Assembly (NCBI GenBank): GCA_016930735.1
Contig: JAFGGF010000430.1
Coordinates: forward strand, 1 to 12,512
From: Prolixibacteraceae bacterium
GTDB taxonomy: Bacteria > Bacteroidota > Bacteroidia > Bacteroidales > Prolixibacteraceae
Length of the DNA stretch: 12,512 nucleotides
Direction of reading: 5' to 3'
The notes beneath the pieces are model-generated. The model was not told the origin of the DNA. It made no database searches and saw nothing but the letters and a program-made list of their open reading frames with translations. Both the position numbers and the translations under genes were made by a program. Positions 1-7,038 of this stretch are shown one piece after another. Position 1 is the stretch's first letter. Each line of letters opens with the position of its first letter.

Positions 1-329
1 CCAATGAAGGAGAAAATGTAGCAGACACTACTGAATATGAATTGATTACATTTGACGGTAAGTTTGAGGCCTGGTATTCAATGAATGACAGTCCGGCAAT
101 GTACCGCTCAAAAGAATACTACGAATCGTGGAATAAACGATATGTAACTGCCTGGAATATAAAAAATTCGCAGGATCCGTTTTTTGAACCAATTGTCGGG
201 TATGATTATACGGTTGATTATGGCTTTGAATTGAATCATCGCCTTTTTTATTATTTTCAGTATGTTGAAAGGGTTTTGAAAAAAACAATTATTTCAGGGG
301 CCAAACCACAGGTTGCCCTGTTCAGTTAG
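1..329 (+). CDS. DUF6146-like protein, C-terminal part
   Basis: The reading frame is open from the left edge (first whole codon at base 3) to a TAG at 327-329, giving about 108 residues of the C-terminal part of a protein. The visible sequence starts NEGENVADTTEYELITFDG and is rich in aromatic residues, with SKEYYESWNKRYVTAWN, then a Tyr/Asp-rich stretch (YDYTVDYGFELNHRL), then YYFQYVE. From memory this pattern resembles the DUF6146 family of Bacteroidetes, which are small proteins of unknown function, often with a lipoprotein or signal leader. The N-terminus, and any leader, lies outside the window. An internal TTG at 42 is not needed as a start because the frame continues upstream. The last 8 bases overlap the 3' end of the convergent ribD. 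I am confident that it is coding and moderately confident of the family; no function can be given. Confidence 0.65.
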   Translation, partial: NEGENVADTTEYELITFDGKFEAWYSMNDSPAMYRSKEYYESWNKRYVTAWNIKNSQDPFFEPIVGYDYTVDYGFELNHRLFYYFQYVERVLKKTIISGAKPQVALFS

Positions 330-1371
330 GTTGATTCTGAAGTATTTTTAAGATATCGGAATCCAGCGTTTCTTCTTTTATAAACCTGCCTTTTATAACT
401 GGTGCTGAAATACCCTTTTTAAATAATTTATTTCCCGTAAATATTTGCGCTTCATCCCAATAATTTGAATCGATGTAAGATTGAAGTGTTTGTTTTCCTC
501 CTTCTATAATTACCGATTGTATCTCTAGTTTATAAAGTTCCTCGAGTATTTGGGGGATAACCTCTTTTGAAAAGTCAATCCGGATATATTCTGTCGATTT
601 TATAATTTCCGACTTAACTGAATTAAAAACTATTGTCCGGGCAGAGTTATCAAATAGTTTCAGATTTTCGGGCAAGCGCAGTTTATTATCAATAATGATA
701 CGTATGGGATTCCTTCCTTTACATCTGTACACTTTTAAAGAAGGATTGTCTTTGAAAGCTGTATTGGCTCCAACAAGGATTGCATCTTCAATACCCCGCA
801 TTTTATGTACTCTTTCAAGTGCTGATTCACCGGTAATCCAGGTGGGTTTGCCAAACCGAGCTTCATCTCTTTCAACATCAATAAAACCATCTTTTGTTTG
901 TGCCCATTTTAAAATTATATAGGGGCGTTTTTTTTCATGGTAGGTAAAAAACCGTTTATTCAGTTCGCGGCATTCATTTTCAAGAATTCCTACCCTGACA
1001 CAAATACCGGCCTTTTTCATTTTTTCGATGCCCTTACCGGCAACTTCGGCAAAAGAGTCTTTGGTACCGATTACTACATCGGGAACTTTTCCTGTGACGA
1101 TCAGGTCAGAACAGGGAGGAGTTTTTCCAAAATGGGCACAGGGCTCCAGTGTTACATAAAGTGTACTGTCTTTCAGGAGATCTTTATTTTTTACTGAATT
1201 GATGGCGTTGACTTCGGCATGGGCATCTCCATATTTTTTGTGGTACCCTTTTCCGATAATCTTTCCTTTATGAACGATAATACAACCAACCATCGGATTT
1301 GGTGAAACGTAACCAGCCCCTTTTTTTGCCAGTTCGATACAACGGATCATGTATTTTTTATCTGCATCCAT
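322..1371 (-). CDS. ribD: Bifunctional riboflavin biosynthesis deaminase/reductase RibD
   Basis: RibD is a cytoplasmic enzyme catalysing two successive riboflavin steps: deamination of 2,5-diamino-6-ribosylamino-4(3H)-pyrimidinone 5'-phosphate, then NADPH-dependent reduction of the ribosyl side chain. The N-terminal cytidine-deaminase-like domain (about residues 1-145) has the zinc site: H51 and catalytic E53 in HAEVNAI, C78 in PCAHFGKTPPC, and C87. The C-terminal reductase domain (about 148-345) starts RPYIILKWAQTKDGFID and has GANTAFKDNPSL (201-212) and the EGG turn near residue 290. At 349 residues the length is normal and both domains look intact. The ATG at 1369-1371 sits directly before the usual N-terminal helix. 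It is divergent from prmC across 35 bp, and its stop overlaps the preceding plus-strand gene. No riboflavin synthase genes are adjacent, and the leader is too short for an FMN riboswitch. Confidence 0.97.
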   Translation of the reverse strand: MDADKKYMIRCIELAKKGAGYVSPNPMVGCIIVHKGKIIGKGYHKKYGDAHAEVNAINSVKNKDLLKDSTLYVTLEPCAHFGKTPPCSDLIVTGKVPDVVIGTKDSFAEVAGKGIEKMKKAGICVRVGILENECRELNKRFFTYHEKKRPYIILKWAQTKDGFIDVERDEARFGKPTWITGESALERVHKMRGIEDAILVGANTAFKDNPSLKVYRCKGRNPIRIIIDNKLRLPENLKLFDNSARTIVFNSVKSEIIKSTEYIRIDFSKEVIPQILEELYKLEIQSVIIEGGKQTLQSYIDSNYWDEAQIFTGNKLFKKGISAPVIKGRFIKEETLDSDILKILQNQPN

Positions 1372-1384
1372 AATTCAGAAAGAT

Positions 1385-1401
1385 TAACTTTGCCAAAAAT
1401 A
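1385..1401. promoter_or_regulatory. Face-to-face -7 boxes for ribD and prmC
   Basis: The 35-bp gap between the two start codons holds TAACTTTG on the plus strand (1385-1392) and TATTTTTG on the minus strand (1394-1401). Both match TAnnTTTG, the -7 element of Bacteroidetes primary-sigma promoters. They point toward each other and are separated by one base, sharing the palindromic core TTTGCCAAA (1389-1397). If both are used, the two starts would lie inside each other's footprint and the leaders would be very short: roughly 7-9 nt for prmC and under 20 nt for ribD. I see no clear -33 TTTG at the usual spacing on either side, so assignment rests on the -7 boxes and the position. Confidence 0.45.
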
Positions 1402-1406
1402 ACACA

Positions 1407-2246
1407 ATGCAACCAACAATTGGGTTTATTAAAAAAGAATTAAAAGGAATTTACCCTGAAACAGAAGTTCAGGGATTTATCCGTCTGATTATGGAAAAGG
1501 TTGCCGGGATGAATTATACTGATCTGGCTCTGAAAAAATTTGATTCATTGGAGGAAAGTGAAATTATTGAGATTGAGAAGATTGTATCCCGTTTAAAAAA
1601 ATATGAACCGATCCAGTATATTTTGGGTGAAACAGAGTTTTACGGGTTAAAATTTAAGGTAGGCCCTTCAGTATTAATACCCCGCCCCGAAACAGAGGGA
1701 CTGGTTGACTGGGTATTAAAATCTGGTTTAAACATGAATATTTCAATCCTGGATGTTGGAACCGGAAGTGGTTGTATTGCCGTCTCGTTAAAAAAAATGA
1801 GGAATGATTTTTTAATTTCCGGAATTGATATTTCAGAAAAAGCAATTGAAGTTGCAAAAGAAAATGCAAAATTGAATGAGGTTGAATTGAATTTTTTGGT
1901 TGATGATATTTTAAATCCGGGAAAAATCAGGGAGAAATTCTTCGATGTAATTATAAGTAATCCACCCTATGTAAGAGAAAGAGAAAAATCAAGGATGGAT
2001 GAAAATGTGTTGAATTATGAACCTGAGACTGCCTTGTTTGTGCCTGATTCAGATTTTCTGAAATTTCACAGGGCTGTTACATCTTTTGCATCTTTAAATC
2101 TTAAAAATGGAGGAACTCTTTTTTTCGAAATAAATGAAGTTTTGGGTAAGGAAGTTGCGGACTTGCTTGAGAAGGATTATGAACAAGTTGAAATCCGTAA
2201 GGATATTAATGGTAAATTCAGGATGGTTAAAGCCAGGAAATTATGA
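1407..2246 (+). CDS. prmC: Release factor N5-glutamine methyltransferase PrmC
   Basis: PrmC transfers a methyl group from S-adenosylmethionine to the glutamine of the GGQ motif of peptide-chain release factors RF1 and RF2, supporting efficient translation termination. An N-terminal helical domain (about residues 1-75) recognises the release factor and ends at the family signature EPIQYILGETEFYG (67-80). IPRPETE (91-97) follows. The Rossmann methyltransferase domain has the SAM loop ILDVGTGSGCIAVSL (114-128), an acidic residue in GIDIS (D141), and the catalytic NPPY tetrad (185-188) that holds the glutamine amide. At 279 residues the length is normal. The ATG at 1407 fits the usual N-terminus; there is no strong ribosome binding site. 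The stop overlaps the next start as ATGA, so the DUF362 gene is probably translationally coupled to it. Confidence 0.96.
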   Translation: MQPTIGFIKKELKGIYPETEVQGFIRLIMEKVAGMNYTDLALKKFDSLEESEIIEIEKIVSRLKKYEPIQYILGETEFYGLKFKVGPSVLIPRPETEGLVDWVLKSGLNMNISILDVGTGSGCIAVSLKKMRNDFLISGIDISEKAIEVAKENAKLNEVELNFLVDDILNPGKIREKFFDVIISNPPYVREREKSRMDENVLNYEPETALFVPDSDFLKFHRAVTSFASLNLKNGGTLFFEINEVLGKEVADLLEKDYEQVEIRKDINGKFRMVKARKL

Positions 2247-3064
2247 AGCGCAGAAATTTTATAAAGTCTTTGCTGCCCATTGGCCTTTTTGGCGGAGGGA
2301 TCATTAATTTGAATGCTTTTCCAAATTCCCCGGTCGAAAATGTAATTATAATAAATGGCTCTCCTACCGGGAGGTTTGAGAAAGGAATTGAAGAACTCGG
2401 AGGAATATCAAGATTTGTGAAAAAAGGAGACAGGGTTGTTATTAAACCAACTATGGCTTTTGATAATCCTCCTGAAAGTGGTTTTAATTCCAACCCGGAA
2501 TTGATTCAGGAAATAATCCAACAATGCCTTGATACCGGTGCAAAGATTGTTTCTGTTTTTGACCATACAATTGACAGTTGGACAAAATGTTATAAAAATT
2601 CCGGGATAGAAAGGATTGCCAAAGATGCGTTGGCACGTGTTTTACCGGCTAACGATGAAAGATTTTATTCAGAAGTAAAACCTGAAAAGGAAGGTATTTT
2701 AAGATCCCTGAAAATTCATAATTCTGTTCTGGAAGCTGATGTAATTATAAATGTTGCATCAGCCAGGATTGAAAATCAGGGGCAGTTCAGAGGGGGGATA
2801 AAAAATCTTACCGGCTTTGTCTGGGGCCGAAGTTTTTTTGAGAATCCTGATAATGAAGATGACCTGGCAGTTTTAGCCAATTATCTTAATCCTTCCTTAA
2901 ACGTGGTTGATGGCAAAGGATTTCAGGTAATTTCTGCCAATTGTTTTGCTGCCGATATTCTGGCATCAGAAACGTTAAATCTGGATCCCGGGCATTTCGT
3001 TTATCTTAAAGAGGAATTTTTTAAAGGGGAAAACTTAAATAATGCGAAGAAAATTATCCTTTAG
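2243..3064 (+). CDS. DUF362-family protein with Tat-like leader
   Basis: The N-terminus KRRNFIKSLLPIGLFGGG has the twin-arginine pattern (RR, aromatic, K, then a short hydrophobic run), so export by the Tat pathway is likely. The mature part matches the DUF362 pattern: GDRVVIKPTMAFDNPPESG (62-80), NPELIQEII followed by GAKIVSVFD (99-107), VIINVASARI (168-177), GGIKNLTGFVWGR (184-196) and LNVVDG (219-224). DUF362 proteins are uncharacterised; some carry 4Fe-4S ferredoxin modules and bind metal centres. This 273-residue copy has no CxxCxxC cluster; I count three scattered cysteines (C95, C116, C234). The ATG is fixed by the 4-bp overlap with prmC and by the leader. Its stop overlaps the convergent PAS-GAF gene by 11 bp. 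The family call is good; substrate and role are unknown. Confidence 0.82.
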   Translation: MKRRNFIKSLLPIGLFGGGIINLNAFPNSPVENVIIINGSPTGRFEKGIEELGGISRFVKKGDRVVIKPTMAFDNPPESGFNSNPELIQEIIQQCLDTGAKIVSVFDHTIDSWTKCYKNSGIERIAKDALARVLPANDERFYSEVKPEKEGILRSLKIHNSVLEADVIINVASARIENQGQFRGGIKNLTGFVWGRSFFENPDNEDDLAVLANYLNPSLNVVDGKGFQVISANCFAADILASETLNLDPGHFVYLKEEFFKGENLNNAKKIIL

Positions 3065-4172
3065 AGATTTTATATTTTTCCAATTCAGATTTCAGATCTT
3101 CTATTTTGTCCTTTAATTCTTTTATCCTGAATTCCCTGCCAATAAAAAGTGTATTAAATTTCTCCAGTTCCTTATTTTTTTCTTCCAGTTGTGAAGTTCT
3201 TTTTTTAACAAGCTCTTCCAGGTTGTTTTGATGTTTTTCTAATTCTTTTTCAATTAGTTTACGTTTTTTTAATTCTTTTTTCAGATTTTCGTAAAGCAGT
3301 GCATTTTTAAAGTTTAAAGTAACCTGTGTTGAAAAGGTTTCACACAGGTCGATTTCAGATTCTGAAAAATCACGAACATTGTTCTGAGTACCAAGAATCA
3401 TTACACCCAATGTTTTATTTACATCAACCAGAGGCACGTAAAGCAAGGATTTCAGTTTACGTAAAATAATAACATTTTTTTCTTCAGGTGAAAGTTCCGC
3501 AACGGATGTATCTTTAAGTATTAAAGGTTTTTGTTTTTCAATTGTTTTTTGAATAAAAGGATGTTCAGATAATTTTGCCAACCGAAGTTTGTCAGGGAAT
3601 TCAGGAGGTAATGGTGGAGTGGTTGCTTCAAGTTTAAGATTCATTCCTTTTATTGAATAAATTGCCCCTGTGTCAAGTTCCAGTAGCCTGACTGAATTAT
3701 CGGTAATCATCTGGCTAACGGTAATTGTATCAAGTGAAGTATTTAGTTCCTTACTTATTTCCTGAAGTATTACCAGGTTTCTGTTCTTCAAATTAATTTC
3801 ATTTTCGATTTGTTTCCGGTCACTGATATCCTTTGTTATTAAAAGCAAATGTTGTATCCCTTTTATTTCTATATATGAAGCAGATGTTAATCCGTATTTG
3901 ATTTCCCCGTTTTTAGCCCAGAATTTTATTTCGAATTCTTCAACATATCCTGATTTATCTAATGCGCTAATCAGCTTCTTTTTATGATCAGCTTCCTCCC
4001 AGATATTTATTTTTTTAAGTGATTTTCCAATAACATCTTCTTTTTTATAGCCTAAGAAATTGGTGAATCCTTGATTTATATCTACATAAATTTCATCTTT
4101 GAAACTGGTTATGCATATTGAATCAGGGCTGGTTTGAAATATTGCGTTGAAGATTTTTTCTCCCTCCGACAT
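3054..4172 (-). CDS. PAS-GAF sensor protein with C-terminal coiled coil, no output domain
   Basis: This is a soluble signal-sensing protein with no membrane segments. Residues about 5-120 form a PAS domain (SPDSICITSFKDEIYVDINQ, the GYKKEDVIGK turn, and the closing LLLITKDISDRKQIE). Residues about 138-292 form a GAF domain (LQEISKELNTSLD start, LLYVPLVDVNKTLGVMIL core, DFSESEIDLCETFSTQV helix). Residues about 294-370 are a long charged coiled coil containing LEELVKKRTSQLEEKNKELE and FNTLFIGREFRIKELKDKIE, a tail I associate with Bacteroidetes and archaeal sensor kinases. No HisKA H-box, ATPase (N/G1/G2) boxes, receiver, GGDEF or DNA-binding domain follows before the stop. It may therefore act through coiled-coil partnering with a kinase elsewhere, or be a truncated sensor. 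Ligands cannot be predicted. The start is the ATG at 4170-4172. A decayed PAS gene lies just upstream on the same strand. Confidence 0.85.
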   Translation of the reverse strand: MSEGEKIFNAIFQTSPDSICITSFKDEIYVDINQGFTNFLGYKKEDVIGKSLKKINIWEEADHKKKLISALDKSGYVEEFEIKFWAKNGEIKYGLTSASYIEIKGIQHLLLITKDISDRKQIENEINLKNRNLVILQEISKELNTSLDTITVSQMITDNSVRLLELDTGAIYSIKGMNLKLEATTPPLPPEFPDKLRLAKLSEHPFIQKTIEKQKPLILKDTSVAELSPEEKNVIILRKLKSLLYVPLVDVNKTLGVMILGTQNNVRDFSESEIDLCETFSTQVTLNFKNALLYENLKKELKKRKLIEKELEKHQNNLEELVKKRTSQLEEKNKELEKFNTLFIGREFRIKELKDKIEDLKSELEKYKISKG

Positions 4173-4190
4173 ATTTTTAAATGTTTTTGT

Positions 4191-4257
4191 ATTTCATTGT
4201 TTGTATGATCGTTAAATATAAATTCAATTTTAAAAAAAACAATATAGACAATGAAAT
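4191..4257. repeat. 10-bp inverted repeat in the PAS-GAF leader
   Basis: ATTTCATTGT (4191-4200) and ACAATGAAAT (4248-4257) are perfect 10-bp inverted arms separated by 47 bp of very AT-rich sequence. They lie in the 103-bp gap between the start of the PAS-GAF gene and the end of the PAS pseudogene. The spacing is too long for a terminator hairpin. It could be a paired regulator site or chance in AT-rich DNA. I see no clear TAnnTTTG box for the PAS-GAF gene in this gap. Confidence 0.4.
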
Positions 4258-4275
4258 TTTCAATTATTTAGTTTT

Positions 4276-4750
4276 TTATTCCGGTTCCTTTGTTCTTTCT
4301 TTTACCATTTCCTCAAGATGTTCCCTGTATTTTGTCAGTTCTTGTTCAGCTTTTTTCCTTCGGTTATATCCCTGATAATAGTTACTTGGTGTTTTTTTAC
4401 CTTTATAAGGTAATGATTTTCCATTTACTTCAACAGGGAAAATGGTTCCGTTATTTCCTGATTAATGTCTCATTTGCAAATTTTCCTTTGCCTGTTATAG
4501 TATCTTTTCAATTGATTTTTTCAATTTTTCTCCTCATGTAAAATATATTATACAAATCACCCCAAATGTATTTACCGCTTACATTTCCCGAATAAATTCC
4601 GGTTATATTTTCAAGTGTCTTATTCCATTCGGTTAATTTCCCGGTTTCATCAGTAATTGATATCCCAATTACTGCATTTTTCAGTAAGCTATTAATGTCA
4701 GTATTACATGTTTTAAGGTTTTTCCCGCCATTTGTATTTCCCGCATCCAT
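4276..4750 (-). pseudogene. Decayed PAS-domain sensor gene
   Basis: An 80-residue open frame begins at the ATG 4748-4750 and shows the first half of a PAS domain (SLLKNAVIGISITDETGKL, TEWNKTLENITGI, then GKYIWGDLYNIF). It ends at a TGA (4508-4510). The protein clearly goes on: the same frame past the TGA reads KDTITGKGKFANETLI, then a second frame reads SGNNGTIFPVEVNGKSLPY. PAS-like HQVTIIRDITE follows in a third frame after a run of seven A (needs six). The second frame then resumes as KKAEQELTKYREHLEEMVKE and runs to a TAA at 4276-4278. Joined, this is one PAS domain plus the start of a coiled coil, interrupted by one nonsense change and at least three 1-base shifts. It is related in layout to the intact PAS-GAF gene downstream. 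Sequencing error in A-runs could explain one shift but not all the damage. Confidence 0.82.
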
Positions 4751-4786
4751 CTCTTTAAAACATTTTTATTCAACATACAAAAAAGA

Positions 4787-4824
4787 ATTTCAATTTTTAA
4801 CAGTTAAAAGTGTGTTATTGAAAT
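4787..4824. repeat. Nested inverted repeats between PAS pseudogene and EEP gene
   Basis: Outer arms ATTTCAAT (4787-4794) and ATTGAAAT (4817-4824) enclose a perfect palindrome TTTTAAC-A-GTTAAAA (4795-4809), with seven unpaired bases on the right side (4810-4816). This sits in the 190-bp divergent gap 4751-4940, which holds no gene that I can see. It could be an operator for a dimeric regulator of either neighbour or a weak hairpin. All arms are A/T-rich, so chance is a real possibility. Confidence 0.35.
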
Positions 4825-4880
4825 ATTTGGCCTGGTTATACTTTTTCAATTAAATTTTGAGGATTTTTACTCAAATGGTT

Positions 4881-4913
4881 TTTGTTTCGATTCAAATATA
4901 TTCGCTATATTGG
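4881..4913 (+). promoter_or_regulatory. Putative promoter of the EEP-family gene
   Basis: TTTG (4881-4884), a 21-bp spacer, and TATATTGG (4906-4913) resemble the Bacteroidetes -33 TTTG and -7 TAnnTTTG elements, with one mismatch in the -7 box. Initiation would fall near 4920, giving a leader of about 20 nt before the TTG start at 4941. Position and spacing support it; the imperfect -7 box limits confidence. Confidence 0.4.
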
Positions 4914-4940
4914 CGTTAACTGTTAATAAAACGTAGTAGT

Positions 4941-6005
4941 TTGAGAAGAATATTTTTAAGACTGCTTATCCTGCTTAACCTCATTTTGGTATTATTACTG
5001 ATATTAAATTATATATCTGTTTTTATACCACCCGATAGTTTCTGGATATCTTCCATATTTGGACTGTTATACCCGGTATTGTTCTGGCTGAATCTTTGTT
5101 TTGTGATTTTCTGGGCTTTTATTAAACCAAAATATCTCCTTATTTCTTTGTTGTTTTTAATTCTGGGTTTTGGCTACTTTAAAAAATATGTTCAGTTTCA
5201 CCACCATATCAAAACAGAGATACCCGGAATTAAAGTGCTTTCATATAATGTCAGGCATTTTGAAGAATTTGGAAACAAACAGGCTAAAGAAACTGCTGAC
5301 AGTGTTATCGCATATATGGAACAAAAAAAACCGGATATAATTTGTTTTCAGGAATCCAGGCTATGGCCAAACAGTATTTTTAATATACCTGAATTAGTTA
5401 ATAAATTTGAATTTATAAATCATTATCAATTTGCAAGGAACGGATATTCAATGGGAATGGTTACAATGACTAAGTACCCTATTATAAATATGGGTGAGAT
5501 CCGTTTCGAATATTCAGGTAATATGGCAATTTTTACTGATGTTGTAATCGATTCGGATACCTTACGCATTTTTAACCTTCATTTGCAGTCATTTCAGATA
5601 AATCCGAATGATTATTCAGTAATTGAATCAAGGAGCATTGAAACATCAGAAGATATTAATGAAGTCAGGGAAATGGGGGGAAAATTTAAAAGAGCATCAA
5701 AAATGAGGGCTCAACAGGCCCGGATTATCAGGGAAAATATTGATTGGTCCCCATATCCGGTATTGGTTTGCGGCGATTTTAACGATACTCCTTTTTCATA
5801 TACTTACAGAAAAGTAAAGGGTAATCTTTTTGATGCTTTTGTTGAATCAGGTAAAGGGTTCGGGCAAACTTATATTGGAAAGTTGCCTTCCTACCGGATA
5901 GATTTTATCCTCCACAGTGATAAATATAAATCAGTTAATTTTGAAGAAGGAGACGTCCATTATTCCGATCATCTTCCTGTGAGATGTATACTGAAAAAAA
6001 ATTAA
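4941..6005 (+). CDS. Membrane-anchored endonuclease/exonuclease/phosphatase (EEP) family protein
   Basis: Three hydrophobic segments lie at about residues 4-26, 37-60 and 64-80, followed by an EEP (DNase I / Mg-dependent phosphohydrolase) domain from residue 96. Conserved catalytic residues are visible: N103 in LSYNVRHF, E138 in ICFQES, H214 in NLHLQ, D279 and N281 in GDFND, D321 in YRIDFI, and D343/H344 in YSDHLP. The fold cleaves phosphodiester or phosphomonoester bonds in nucleic acids, inositol phosphates or sphingomyelin; the sequence does not say which. This three-helix plus EEP layout is common in Bacteroidetes and the length (354) is usual. I use the TTG at 4941: a stop lies upstream in frame at 4917-4919 and no ATG precedes the first membrane segment. 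Its TAA shares the palindrome TTAA (6002-6005) with the stop of the convergent ribF. Confidence 0.9.
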   Translation: MRRIFLRLLILLNLILVLLLILNYISVFIPPDSFWISSIFGLLYPVLFWLNLCFVIFWAFIKPKYLLISLLFLILGFGYFKKYVQFHHHIKTEIPGIKVLSYNVRHFEEFGNKQAKETADSVIAYMEQKKPDIICFQESRLWPNSIFNIPELVNKFEFINHYQFARNGYSMGMVTMTKYPIINMGEIRFEYSGNMAIFTDVVIDSDTLRIFNLHLQSFQINPNDYSVIESRSIETSEDINEVREMGGKFKRASKMRAQQARIIRENIDWSPYPVLVCGDFNDTPFSYTYRKVKGNLFDAFVESGKGFGQTYIGKLPSYRIDFILHSDKYKSVNFEEGDVHYSDHLPVRCILKKN

Positions 6006-6934
6006 TCCCGCAGAAAGCCGGCTGCCACTATTTTATCTTTATGTAGTTGTTCAATTAATTCCTCAGGACTTTTAAAGTGCCTTTCTTCCCTGATCCGTTT
6101 TACAAATTCAAGGATTAAAGATTTACCGTAAATATTTTGTTCGAAATCGAAAATGTTTACTTCAATACTGCGATTATCTGCATTTTGGTTAAAAGTGGGG
6201 CGTGTGCCAATGTTCAGCATTCCATTGAATGTTTCACCATTAATCCTGATTCTTACAGCATAAACACCATATCCGGGAATAATTTTATTTACATCCGATG
6301 ATTCAATATTTGCTGTTGGAAATCCGATTTTCCGGCCCAGTTTTTTCCCTTCAACTACTTTGCCATGCAACGTAAAATTATAACCCAGGTAGGCATTGGC
6401 TTTTTCAATATTTCCTGCATCAAGGGCTTCTCTTATTCTTGATGAACTTATTTTAATATCATTCAGGATAAAGGCGTCAAGCTTTTTGATTTTAAAATTG
6501 TATTTTTCAGCACAAGTACTTAAAAATTCAAATCCACCTTCCCTGTTTTTACCAAAACGATGGTCGTACCCTACCACAAGGAAGCGGGTATTTAATTTAT
6601 CAACCAGAATATTTTTTACAAAATCGGAATAAGGCATTTTAGAAAATTCTTTTGTAAAAGGATAAACAACCAGGTGGTCAATACCTATTAAAGAAAGTAA
6701 TTCTTTTTTTTCTTCCAGGGTAGTTATAAGCCTGAGGTTTTTTTCATTTGGGCTAACTACAAACCTTGGATGGGGTGAAAAAGTAAAAAGTACTGTCTCA
6801 CCATTATGATTTTTTGCAATTTCCTTTAACCTGTCAAGCACCTTCCTGTGTCCAAGGTGTAATCCGTCAAAAGTGCCTATTGTTACAACAGGATTGGTTG
6901 CCTTAAAATTATCTATGTTATTATGAACTTTCAC
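6002..6934 (-). CDS. ribF: Bifunctional riboflavin kinase / FAD synthetase RibF
   Basis: RibF phosphorylates riboflavin to FMN and then adenylates FMN to FAD in the cytoplasm. The N-terminal FMN adenylyltransferase domain (about residues 1-180) has the nucleotide-binding GTFDGLHLGH (20-29), FSPHPR (52-57), GYDHRFGKNREG (122-133) and the SSSRIREAL loop (163-171). The C-terminal riboflavin kinase domain (about 183-308) has GRKIGFPTANI (200-210), GVYAVRI (223-229), NIGTRPTF (241-248) and the acidic catalytic residue E258 in IEVNIFDF. The length (310) is typical and both halves look functional. The start is GTG at 6932-6934; no ATG lies closer to the first motif, and a promoter-like box sits 17 nt upstream. 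It is divergent from the thioredoxin-like lipoprotein gene and convergent with the EEP gene. Confidence 0.96.
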   Translation of the reverse strand: MKVHNNIDNFKATNPVVTIGTFDGLHLGHRKVLDRLKEIAKNHNGETVLFTFSPHPRFVVSPNEKNLRLITTLEEKKELLSLIGIDHLVVYPFTKEFSKMPYSDFVKNILVDKLNTRFLVVGYDHRFGKNREGGFEFLSTCAEKYNFKIKKLDAFILNDIKISSSRIREALDAGNIEKANAYLGYNFTLHGKVVEGKKLGRKIGFPTANIESSDVNKIIPGYGVYAVRIRINGETFNGMLNIGTRPTFNQNADNRSIEVNIFDFEQNIYGKSLILEFVKRIREERHFKSPEELIEQLHKDKIVAAGFLRD

Positions 6935-6951
6935 TAGTGATAAATAAATGC

Positions 6952-6981
6952 CAAAAATATAAATAATATCTTTGTGGCCAA
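6952..6981 (-). promoter_or_regulatory. Putative ribF promoter
   Basis: On the minus strand TATTTTTG (6959 down to 6952) matches the -7 consensus TAnnTTTG, and TTGG (6981 down to 6978) lies 18 bp upstream in the -33 position. Together with GCA this box forms TATTTTTGGCA, the same 11-nt string found upstream of ribD at 1401-1391. The leader to the GTG start would be short, about 10 nt. Confidence 0.45.
6967..6974 (+). promoter_or_regulatory. Putative -7 box of the lipoprotein gene
   Basis: TATCTTTG matches TAnnTTTG on the plus strand, 52 bp before the first candidate ATG (7027) and 64 bp before the second (7039). It lies only 7 bp from the opposite-strand ribF box, so the two genes probably share this divergent promoter region. 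No TTTG is visible at the usual -33 distance. Confidence 0.4.
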
Positions 6982-7038
6982 TAATTCCTGATCATAGGGA
7001 TTTTATTATTTTTACAAGCTATTTAAATGATTGTCAGA

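Noticed and set aside
937..1197. Plus-strand open frame opposite ribD
   Set aside because: It lies wholly inside the well-conserved ribD on the other strand, and its translation shows no domain-like pattern.
1372..1406. Possible FMN riboswitch upstream of ribD
   Set aside because: The gap to the divergent prmC is only 35 bp, far shorter than an RFN element, and no paired-stem pattern is visible.
4191..4257. Inverted repeat as ends of a small mobile element
   Set aside because: The 47-bp interior has no gene and I see no target-site duplication; the arms are A/T-rich and short.
4181..4541. Two plus-strand open frames (4181-4375 and 4290-4541) as small membrane proteins
   Set aside because: Their hydrophobic look comes from the A-rich minus-strand PAS remnant read backwards; the minus strand carries clear PAS motifs.
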